A DNA stretch of 64,000 nucleotides, taken from assembly GCF_021134715.1 (NCBI RefSeq), contig NC_060018.1, positions 9,317,501-9,381,500 on the forward strand, given 5' to 3'. The DNA comes from Daphnia pulex. Lineage: Eukaryota; Arthropoda; Branchiopoda; Diplostraca; Daphniidae. Positions 46,240-58,200 of this stretch are shown here, piece by piece; positions within the stretch are counted from its first letter, which is position 1; every line of letters starts with the position of its first letter. The notes under the pieces were generated by a model. That model made no database searches, was not told the DNA's origin, and saw only the letters and a program-made list of their open reading frames with translations. A program made the position numbers and the translations under genes.

Positions 46240-49200
46240 TTAAAGTGTGGTCGTTATGGTGCGGACACCGACGAAAGCGGACGAAGTGGCCATATCGTCG
46301 GCGTCGGCCGGAATCATTCCGTCCTCGTCTTCGTCCCAGTTGAGTCCACTAACGGCGTTCTCCTTCAGGTCCAGGTGAACGGAGAGTGGGTTGCGGCCGA
46401 CTACCAACAGGATCGTGTCTCCAGCAGCGGCGATCAGCGGCACCGTCAAACAGCAATCAAAATCGTACGTCCGAGTATCATTGACCTACACAATATATTT
46501 TGGTTGTCCAACAATTGATTTAGATTCTGGTTATTATTTAGTTTGGAAAAATGATGTGTATACTTGAAGGATTCTATCGAAAGCCTGGAGAAGGCCAGAC
46601 AGATCGGCTGGCCCTCCTTTGCGGATGCGGTTGATGTAGATCCCTCTCTCGTACAGGCCGTCCGAAACGCTAAAACCGAAATCTTCGTACACGGAATCCT
46701 TGTGCAACGTCACCTGAGCCAAACGGAAAAGTCAGCGCATTTCATTTTTTTTAAATGACCAATCGCCTTTAAATGATTTTACCTGGTGGATTTCCAAATT
46801 GGACGGCAGTTGGGAGCCAGGGAAGGCCGGCGCTAGGCAGTAGATGGGCGAAGCTCGAGAGGTGTTGCTGCAGTTGTCGGTATCCGGCCGTTGCGGATGG
46901 GTTAGCTTGCGGTAGTTGCGGGGTAAAGTGCTGCAACGCTGGACCAGAGCTAGATCGCTCATGCGGATGACGGGCTCGGCCGTCTCCACTTCGCACCCGT
47001 CTTGCTGCTGCTGACCCGGCGACGTCCCAGCAGCCGAGTTGGCCGGGCTGCTGCTGCTGGGCACAGGGCCGTTGACGATGACGTTACACTGGACTTCGAA
47101 TTGGCCGCTGTCGACGCTGGGCGAGCTGAGCATGTCCCAGCACTGCTCCCGGTTATTGTTCTGCCTCCGTCTTACCGTGGCGCTCTCTTTAATCAATCAG
47201 AAGATAATTATTTTGAGGAAAACATTGCTGGAGTCGTCAATTTCAAATCAGGTGACGCACCGGCCGTGTAAATCGGCGTCGAATCGTTGTTGTTGTTGTT
47301 GTTCCGGTTGGAGGCTCCGCTGACCCACGATTCGACGGCGCTATCAATGGAAGGCAGCGGAGGCAACTTGAGAGGCAGGTAATCTTCTCTTTGAAGTTCT
47401 CCCGTGTTGAGCACTTCTGGAAAACAGTCAAACGAAATGCGGATAAGATATGACAATTTAGTCTGGTTATTATTAGGTTTTGCACTATTATTCTACTAAT
47501 TCTTACTTGCGTTGGATTTGCCGATTTTCAGCGTCACAATGTCGCCGGAATTCTGGAGAATCTCAATGGCTTCGGAGAGGAGTTTGCCCTGGAGGGAGCG
47601 GCCGTTGATGGCCAGCAATCGGTCACCAGCGTGAAGGGCTCCGGTCCTTTCGGCCAGTCCTCCTTCCGTCAGTCCGGAGATGGTGATGGGATCGTCGGGG
47701 CTCTCGGTGCCGGAAATGGTGATCCCCAAAGGACCTCCATGCCGGACGAGCTCCACCGTGTAGACGACAGGGGCCTGTTGCGGCAACTCATCCGCCGACT
47801 GGCTTTTGTGCAATTTCAGCCGGATGATTTGCTCGCTCTGCAGGACCGAAAGGGCCTCGTCGATGGTCAATATCTCGACGCGGCTGTTGTTGATGGCCAA
47901 CAAGCGATCGCCGGCTTGGACGGAACCCGTTCGATGGGCCACCGAGCCCGGCAGAACGGCACTGACGGCCAAGCTTCCGTCGCTAGTCCTCTGTACTTTG
48001 GCATCATCTGAATGGGCACCCGTCCCAAAAAAAAACAACAAAAAAACAAAAATAAAAAATTTCTAATCTGCAATGAAAATGAAATTGTTATTACCTTGGA
48101 GAGTGATGCCGAAGGTAGACGACGATCCGGTCGGTTTGATCAGTTTGAGCCAGTAAACTCCGGTGGCCGGAACGACCGAGTCGGCCACATCGAACTCGAC
48201 GTCGAGCGTCATCCGCGGTTTAGAGTCTCTCATCAGTTCGACCACTTCGTCTAAATTCATGCCGGCCGTACTCTGTTGATTGATGCGCAGGATTCGGTCA
48301 CCGGGCTGGATGCATCCGGCCCTATACAATCGGAAACCAAATTCCGGCCAAAAAAAGGTGTTTCAAAACAAAAAAATGGAAATTAAATTCAAATTAAAAA
48401 TAAATCAATCAATTGTATATGTACATACCTATCGCAGGGACTGTTTGATTCGACGTTAATGACGACGGGCGCTTCGTGGTCCGGCGCCCGTCCTAAGGCC
48501 AGCCCGTAGCTGCCGCGGCAATCAATCTGCAGGGTGACGGTGACCCACTCCGGGTGGCTGAGCATCACCCGGCCGTGACTGGTGGACGGGCTGCTCATCG
48601 AGCACGAACCTTTGCTGGATCCTGACTGGCCGGATGAGGCCACCGAGGCCGTTTCCAATCGCGTTGAGCAGTTTTCCATCCGCTGAATCCCCGATCGCGA
48701 CTTGGTCCGGCTGCTCAGGCGGCTGCGCATTGTGCCGTTCAGGGACGGCCTGGGACTGGGCGGCGGCAGCAAACCTCTCCGGCTGCCGTGCTCGCCGTTC
48801 CTCCGCTGGCCCAGCATTCCGGACGGAGCGACAATCAATTTGACTACGTCGCCGCTGTAATTGCTGCGCAGCAATCGCGCCACTTCCTGGACGTCGACAC
48901 CGCTTGGCCCGTCTAGCCGGACATCGCCAACAGCCAAGATCTGATCGCCGGGATGCAGAGCCCCGCACCTGGATGAGAGTTAGACATTTCTGAATTTCTA
49001 TTCCGCCGGAAATTAAAAATAATTAAAAAACAAAATGTTGAATACCTTTCGGCGATAGATGCGCTGGTGATGGACTCGATGACAACTCCCCGCTGGTTAT
49101 TGGTTTTGGGTGTGGTGTTTTCGGCCACCAGGTTGATGCCCAGGAGAGATCCAGGTGATTTCTCAACTTCGACCAGCAACGGACTGTGGGCGTATTGGCT

Positions 49201-52200
49201 CCTGTCGACCAGGGCGACGTCGTACTCGATGACGGCCGACAACCTGTCATCAACTCACCATGTCAAAACTCTACTCATTTTTCAAAATAAAAACGGGCGC
49301 GTGAGATGTATTTACTTGTCCGTCTCCCGGATCCATTTCTGCGCTTGGATGAGGCTGCATCCGGCCAACTCGCGTCCGTTGACGGATAGGACGCGATCTC
49401 CTATCTGAACGGTTCCGTCTCTGCGTGTGTCGATGACCGGAAAAGAAGAAGAGGGAGAAAAAGAAAAGAGAAAAGAAACTTGAACCTATGGTTGCATAAT
49501 CATTTGTTACCGCTTCCGGTTGTGTGACTGTGACTATTTTGCAAAAAAGTATCGGGTTCTATTTTGATGTGAATGGTGAGAGGGGTAGGTAGCATCTTAA
49601 ATATCGAATAACTTTTTATTATTATTATGTGTACAGCGCGTACCTATCAGCCGGGCTGTTGGGCTTGACGAAAGTGATGATAAACGATCGTCCGCTCTTT
49701 CCGTTGGAATCACCACCGCCGCCGTTGGAGGCGCTGCTGCTGCTGCTGCTGCAACGTAACGTAATACCGTAACCGCCGTCGCCGCCGCTACCACTACCAG
49801 CACTCCCGGCATCGCGCACCAACCGGATCTCTTTCGTCCGGATGCTAATGGTCGGTTGCCTCTGGCTGTTGATATTGGAACCTGTATAGAGCGAAATTAA
49901 AAAAAAAAAAAAAATTAAAAAAGAAAATTTATAAAATTAAAAAACCAATGGAAGACTGAGTGTGACGCAATAAGGTGACACGAACGAACGCGGAACAAAG
50001 AGGGATTTACGGCCCGTCTCTGAAAACGAACGAGACGCGGAGAGATAAATAGACAGATAGATGGAGGATCAATCATCCATCATCATCCATCGGGAAAAGA
50101 ATGCGTTCAAAAAAAGAGAAAAACGAGCTTCGACTCTTCTTCTTCTTCTTCGCGGGATGATGACGCACACCCCCGTGAAACAGGGTGGGCGCGGGGAAGC
50201 TCAGAAACCAAAGGGGGTTGTTTTGGATATCGCAGGCGTGTCCGTAAAATAAGCCGGTGGGCGCGGATGGAAACGGACAAACAGAGGTGAAAAAAGAAAA
50301 AGAAAAACGAATGAGGGAGAAAAATAAAATAAAATAAAATAAAAAAAAGACGGACGACTCGCGGTGAAAAATATGAAGATGGGGAAAACGAAATAATATT
50401 TTAAAAATTCAGAACGCCACGGTGAGTGAGTGAGACGGCGGTGGGGAGGAATGTATATATATATATATATTTCCGTCACAGTTATAAACCAAGACACTCG
50501 CGTCCGTCCCTCTTCTCTCTCTATATATATATATACCCAACCTCTTCGAAAGGGTGTAGTAGTTGGGGGCGGCGGAGGTGGCGCCTGATTGGGAACTAGA
50601 AGAAGAAGAAGAAGAAGAAGGGAAAAGGTTAAAAGTGTCTACGGGATGTCGGGATATATAGGGAGGAAACGAAACTATTTCAAAAAAGAAATAAAAAAGA
50701 AGAAGAAGAAGACCCACGAACTCACACAACTTCTGGAAACCAACAAAAAACAAAAGGAGAGAGAGAGAATAGGAGAATAGAAGAATAGGAATAGACAAGA
50801 AATGTGTTGTCCAACACACAGACACACAGACACAAGCGCATAGGATAAGAGAAGATGTATATCGACAGAGACGTGCGATGGGAAATAACACGCCCGGAAT
50901 ATCAGTGAGTGGCAGCCGGGCGAATATAACGCGCTCACGAGCCACACACAACGACTCGTTGTGTGTTAAGAGTTTTTCTCTCTCTGTCATGACACTTTTC
51001 TTCCATTAGGTCTCTTCTCTTTGCCCATTTTTAACTTTCTTTTTCTTTTCTTTTTCTTTTCTTGCATTTATTTTATTGTGGGCATAAACCGTTCGGGCGT
51101 ATAAGATGCCCCCGCCGGAGAGACACGACCACATCACACGTCCGAGTGTCTGTAATAAGCCAACCAAGAGGCGAGAGAAAAGAAGGAAAGAAAGAAAGAA
51201 AAACGACCAGCAGACAAAGTTTCTTGGTGAACCCCACCGAGAAAATCTCCTCCTCAAAATGACACAACGCAACTGCCGCTGCCGCTGCTGCAAGTCAAAG
51301 AAGACAAACGACGACGAGTGTCAAGTGATTTGAGAGCGCGGGCATCGGCTAGGAGGAAGCGAAGAATAATTAAAAGAAAGAAGAATAGCTCTCGAAATGA
51401 ATGAAACGAAATTTAGAAAACAAAAAAGGGAGAACGACGTCGAAATGGGCGTTTTTACGGCGTCGTCGGCTGCTTGCATTGACAGAGAGTGATGTATTGC
51501 GTAACCCTAAAATATATGTACACGGATAATATATATTTCCGTTCAAATAAAGCCTTTAAAATGAAATGAATTTATGGTATCTCCGAGTGGCGCTTATTGC
51601 CGATATTGGCAAGGCAACACCTCGTCGGCATTTGTGACATAACCGTTTGGGCGCTAGGAACAAAATGAAGACGTAGTTACCACTAAATTATTGATGCAAA
51701 AAAATAGAACCAGTACACAAGGAACAGCTGAACAAACCTCAAGCGGCTGTTAACGACACAATGTTTTCCACCCTTCTTATTTCCAAAATCTACTGGCGAT
51801 GGTGTTTTGGGTCAGGTTTATTATTTTCCTCGAAACGGGAGTCGAGTGAAAAAAAACCTAAAAATCCCAACTGGCAAACTGAAACGTCGGTACTCACGAT
51901 TCGACACTTAAACAACCAAAAAAAAACAATCTGTTGACCATGGAATTTGGACAAAAAAAACTAAAACTAAAACTAAGAAATAAAAGGAAAATAAATAAAT
52001 GTTAAAAGAGTGTGAAGGCGACGGCGCGGGACAATTTGTTCCATCAGGGCCTGGGGCTGGGGGCGGTTTGAACCCCAGCAGCACGTCGTCTCGTTTTGTT
52101 CCTCCTGCGGTGCTTTTTTCGGGTAGGAAAAAGAAATCGTGTGGGTTTCCCGCGCCGCGCGGTCGTCATCGCACGCACAGACAACCGGGCCGTTGATACG

Positions 52201-55200
52201 TGTTGTCTCAACACACACACACACACACTCACACGTCAACTGGCACAAACATTCAGATAACGATATACCCAATCAACTCTTAACGATTTGTTTTCGGTTG
52301 TTCGCTCCTTTTTCTTCCTTTTCTTTTTCGGGGGGTTTCAAATCCATTGAGCTCGTCGGGTTTCCAGTTTCCTCCTTCAGCTTTACTCCAATGCGACTCC
52401 CGAAATGTTCGTGAAATAGAGAAGAGCTCATACGAAGCTTGACACTATTCGAAATAGGCCATCAAAATACCAGCGCCCGTTTTCTTTTGGGTTGTTTTCT
52501 AATTAAAACGAAATTGAAAGAAGACAAAATGGCGCGCGGTCGTCGTGTCGATCCGCTGATTCCAACACGCCAGGCGAATCAAATTTATATATAAGACATG
52601 GTACATGACATTTCTTTGATTACGAGCGTGACCGTTATATGCAAGTCTCTCGTCATCATTCTTATTGTGCTGTGTGTGTCTGTCGTGTTGGATATTGTTT
52701 TATTATTCCTGCCCGCGCTATTTTCCCATCCGAAATATAAAGAAAGAAAAAGACATTTGTTTCTTAAAAAAATAAGAAATATGGTAAATAGAAATGAACA
52801 GCAGCAGATAGTGTGTCAGTATAAAAAGTGTGTGGTGTGTTGTATCATATGGACAACAACACGGCCAGACCGAATATATAAGTCCACGATGCCGTGAGAT
52901 ATAGGAATATATGACGGCGACGGCCATCAAAATAGGTAGAAAACACGAAAGGCGGCCGTTACGCCGGACAAGAACGGCTTTTTAATTTTATTTTTTTGTC
53001 GCATTATGTTTATTGTACGTTATGATAGTTTTGTGAAACTGATTTTTTCCACCTTCTGTCCCGATTCGGCACACACGACACACTCACGAAGAAATATCCC
53101 CCCCCCCCCCATCCCCCCCAAAAAAGCGAGAGACAAGTCGTGAATTCGCTTCATTGATATTTTAAAAAATAATAACCTAACCAAACTTATTTCAACTTAC
53201 ATATATTTTTTATTCGTCATTTTTTACGATGACACTCTTGGAGAGGATTTTTACGAGACGTTCGAGTCCTCTCTCCTAACTATAGTGATGGCCGTACTTA
53301 AAAGTTTTCTTCTGGGTTTTTGAGCTTTTTTGGCTGCCGTGCTGGCCCTTTGGCTTTTGCGTGCTGTGTGATATTATAAAACGCCAAGCGCTAGCTCATC
53401 TTGATAGTCCTACTCTGGTAGCAGCGGAGGCTGGTGCGTAAAAGACCAAAGATTCAGAGGCCAAATGGGAAAATCCAAAAGGAAAAATATCAAAACATCT
53501 GTCGTGAGAGGCCGCTCCTTTTTGGACGGCTGCCTGTGTTGTGTGTTGTCCCTTGGCCGTCTAACGTTCCAAAGGTCCGCCAAATAGATGGCGGGCCAAA
53601 TGATGCATCAATGCTGCTGTACGTACAAGCCCCTGCGCGCTATATAGGATGTCGCCTGTGGAATCTCAATTCAGAAACATATAGATCGCAATGCTAGCGG
53701 GCGGCTGCTGCTGGTGTTGGGGCCCTTCAGAAATTTTTCAATTTCAAGAAGACATTCGAGACCGGCCGTTTTTATCTGGACAAGCTTAACAAGATACTTT
53801 GAACCTGCTCTTATACATGCAGGCCCATCATAGTAAATGCCGTAACACGGCGCCAACATGCAACATCTTGGCCAAAGTTTTTGGTAAAAATTTTGGTCTT
53901 TTTTTCCCACACACAAGAGCAGCCAATGTATCAATGGACGTCATCAGAACAACAGGGGGTTGTTCCTCCATCTTTTCCAGTGCTGCCCAAGAGACACACA
54001 AGAAAAACGGGGGAGAGAAAATGTAACAGCGGATGAGGGGGTGGCTTCAAAGTCAAGTGAGAAACAATAGCTCCGTCTTAACACGCACTCAAGAAGTCTA
54101 GAAGGAAGAGAGAGCCTACTTAAGGCCTAGCCATGTGCAAATGCCCAGCAGCCGCAATTCATTACACTCCCCACCGGAATTCAAACGGAGGGTATAGTTC
54201 TTTTGCTGAGGGTGGGCAAACAACACACACAGGTTAAAGCTCTTAATAATTTCTGACTGGAAATAATGGGCTTTTTCTTTTTCCTTCCAAACAACAAAAA
54301 CACGTACGGTTTTACAGGAGCGGTACTCCTGTACAGAGAAAGGAAAGAGAGAAAAAATGAGTTTGAAATAAGCGCGAGAGATAATGCGGACCGGATGTTG
54401 TTGGCTGGGAGCGCGGCCGAGCCATTGAGACATAACGAGCGAATGAGAACGCTCACCAGCGGGTGGGATATTATAGGGCGGGGACGACTGTGTGCACAGC
54501 ACACACAGGGAAAAAAAGAGAGTCGATCATCAACCGAAAACAACCCAAAAGATTATCTCCATTCGTTATATCGGCTGGCGCTGATTTCTCCTTTTGTGAT
54601 ACCGGATCTTATAATATCTAATAATAATCATCATCCAGCCAATGTGTCCACATATTCGATTGTTACGTGTCAATAGCTCGTTAAATCGCCGCCGATTTTG
54701 TGCAGTGCTGTCCTTTTGTTTGGGCGCTATTAACATTATCAAAAGGCAATCAATGGAGGTACTGTACGTAGTTGTATCAAACAGCGTGGCGGACGGCAAG
54801 AGAGAGCCCAGCCAAAGAGAAAAGAGAGCCCGTGAAAGCTCGTTAGGCTATCTATAGACGCCTGCGGGGCGTTGAACGCGTTCACATCATCAGCACGGCG
54901 ACACACACAAAAAAAAAAGCTCTTGCGTCTCTCGTCTACTTGTTGGTGTATAAGACCAAAGCAATCCCGATTTCCTCTTTTTTGTGTTTACACATTGTCG
55001 ACTGAAGAGAGAAGAGAAGAGGTGGAAAAACACGAAGTGGTGGTGGCCGGGTAAATATATATCTCAGTTATCTCTATACCGGCGGCGTAGGAACTTCTGT
55101 TGTTGCTGGACGACGGTAGCAGCTCATAATCGACATCCGGCTGCTGAAGGATGCGGTGGATGCTGCTTATTTCGTCGTCGCTGCCGCTGCCGCCGCCGCC

Positions 55201-58200
55201 GCCGCCGCCGCCTCCGCCGTTGCGCGACACTCCGGCGACCGACGAGCGCGAACGGCCCGATCCTCCTCCTTTGTCACCTGAGCGAAACCAACAACAACAA
55301 CAACAACAACATTGAAAAACATTTTGTCATTTTCAATTTGTCTGCGCTTGAGACGAGTGGCGAAATAAAAAAAGGGATGGACACACAGTTTGTAATGTCA
55401 TTCAACTGCTTTTCAATTTCAATAAGAGGAAACAGTTGGTCGGCACACTTGCGCGTCTGTCCGTCCCTTCCCCCCCCCCCACTCCTGGCCGGTTATAATA
55501 TTGGAGAAAAAAAATTGTTCACAGCAGCGCGAAACTAAACAACAACATCCCCCCCCCCCCGACTCAAAAGAGAATCGCTAAAAGGTCTGAGGCTAATCAC
55601 ACGAATCCATCAGCCTCGTCACGATATTTTTCTCTTTTTTACATGCAACAAAAAGAGGAGATAAGGATAAGGGGGGGGGGGAGAGACAAAAAAAGCGGCG
55701 GGGGATTCAAATGGAGATTCAACGAAGCATCTCGCACACTCCTTTACCAGTCATTATCGACAGAGCGCAACTCTTCGGAACGGAGCGATTATCTCTCCTC
55801 CTCCTCCTCCGTGTGCAGTATATAGATGGCCTGGCAAAGTGATGAATCGCACCTTATTCTAGCAGCGAGAGCCGACCAAATAATAAAAGAGGACGCGAGC
55901 GGAGCTGAGCTGACTGACCGGCGGCGGCGGCGACCACCCGCCGTCGCCCCGGTCGGACCATCTTCTCTAAACCGCCCAGCCGACAGATGGCCACTTGTCT
56001 CGTATACATAGGCGACCCGGCCGCTTAGAACTTGGTCGCGGTGAAAGTGTGCGCCGATGACTCTCTTGTTGCTTTGTGTGTCCTTTGAATCATCGACTCT
56101 TTTTTTGTTGTCTCGGACGGCGCGTGAGATTGTCGCCAGCGTGAGCGATAACTCACGAAGAAAAAAAAAGACCATTCGGTCGTTTGTAATCGAACGTTAT
56201 TTATACCTATAGACTCTAAGCATTAGCCATAGAAAAAAAGAAGAGGAACTATGTCGAAGATACAAATCTAAAGTCGTGTCTAGTCGCTTAAAGAGAGCGG
56301 AGCGTATAACACGACAAAACAAAAAAAGTTAATTTATTGAGGGAACCAACACAAAATGTTGTGTATAGATCGGTTTCGTAGCGGACCCCAGGTTTTTTCA
56401 TTTCTTCTGTTTTTATATATACTGATTAATTCATTCCGAGCACACGGAAATTAACGAACCAGATCTGGTTTCTCGGCCCGTCTATGTACTATACACAATA
56501 CTGTCTTTGGCTGCTTATATAGGATATCATCTAATGCACAGTAGCCGCCTATAAAAAAGGAGGACGTACATGTTTGACTAAGGGAACTTCTTCTTCTTTT
56601 TTTGTCTTAATGGCCTTTTTGTTTCTTCGGTTAGAGGTGGAATAAAAGGCGAGAGAAAACGAAATGGTATTAAAAATAAAAGCTATAGTGCTAGCTGCTG
56701 CTGCTGGAGGAAGACAATGATAGTTATATGTACGTAGGAGGATGTACAGTGGCGTGGAGAAGACTTGAAAGGCTCCCAGCGGGTACCGACGCCGAACGAA
56801 GGAGGTAGGGAGCGTCTTAGCTTGTGTGTGAAATGATCGGAAAAGAACGGAGGCGGCCGGTACTGAAATGATGGCGTGTTGGTTTTTCTTGTTTCTGACA
56901 ACCAAACCGAGACGGTTGCGGTTCTGTTCAGCAATAGAAATATAAGACCACCGATTGCACACCGCCAGCTCTTATTATGTATATTTATATTTATACGAGA
57001 CACGCTCGCACCGCCCCCTCAGTTCAAACTTCAAAGAGAGCGGCACGGCAAGCAGCAGCAGCACCGACAAATTCTCATATGTACATGCACCATGCAAGTT
57101 TGTATAGATTTGATGCTGTCGAGTGTCGTGACTCGTTCAATGTGTGTCTGATGTCGAGATAAGAGTGGCGAAAAGGCCATTCGTCATAGATCGCCACAGC
57201 GTTGGCTGTCCTATTATCTCATGTAGACGGGGGTATATTGGATAACCAACAAATGATATGCAATAACTGGAAATAATCAAATGGCCGAACTCCTCGATAA
57301 ATTTCAAAAAATGAGCTTAGGCTATATACCTGATGAAGGAGAGCGTTTGGGTGGCCGGGGTGGTTTATTGATGCTGAAATAGCTGGACAGGGAATTCTTC
57401 AGCGAAGTCAACATGATGATGATATGCTGATGAGGTGCTCACACGATCGCGCTCACGGGCGTCGTTTCTTTCTTTCTTTATCTTCTTTCTTCTTTCTCAC
57501 CGGCCCCGGGAGAAGGCGATCAACGAGCCCTCGACGTCAGACATGTGCACCCCGTCGTGAAGTATACACACGAGCACACGGCCAAAAAAACACAGCAGGG
57601 AAACAAAATAACGCACACACACTTTTTTTCTCGTTTGGTTTCTTGATTACACAACGATGTCCCTGCTGCTGCTCGCCAACTTACATCCCATCCCAGATAA
57701 TATAAGAGCCAGTTAATAAAAAAAAAGTCCGGCACAGCTTGAACGAGAAAAGACGACGAGGGACCAACCGGAGCACCAGCCACCACCAGCAGCAGCCACC
57801 AGAAAAAAGGCAAAAACAAACCGTCGCGCTCCAAGGCTGGCGAGCTACTGACATCACAGAGGCTCGGCCCAGCCGTAGGGAAGGGCCAGCACGCCGCCTG
57901 AATGTTCTCCTAATGTTCAGAGAAGAGGGGGAAACTCTTCTAGATATTTTCTTGTTGTTGTACACATTTTCCATTTTTTTCTACTGGGTACAAACAGTTT
58001 TAAGTGAATTCTCTTTACGATAGTTTGTAGGGTCGAAAAGACGTCGACTCCGAACTGTTTGTCATAGTTGAATCATCAAAGTTCATCGATATATTTACAT
58101 TTTAGTTTAAATAAGTCGATTTTCTGTCTCTAGGATATGTTATACATCTTTCTTTTTTCTTTTTCCCCTAGAAAAAGTGGTGCATAATATGCTCCACGGG

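Noticed and set aside
47631..48011. 126-codon plus-strand open frame
   Set aside because: It is the antisense shadow of the GRIP PDZ5-PDZ6 exon, which has family-level conservation on the minus strand.
48522..48968. 148-codon minus-strand frame rich in Arg and Ala
   Set aside because: It is an alternate frame over the GRIP PDZ3-PDZ4 exon; the +1 frame carries the PDZ motifs.
50409..50990. 193-codon minus-strand open frame with hydrophobic stretches
   Set aside because: It is built from pyrimidine-rich intron and TA/TCT repeats; only the 54-base proline-rich part is supported, in another frame.
54984..55538. 184-codon plus-strand frame rich in Arg
   Set aside because: It is antisense to the Gly-repeat GRIP exon; composition comes from GCC triplets.
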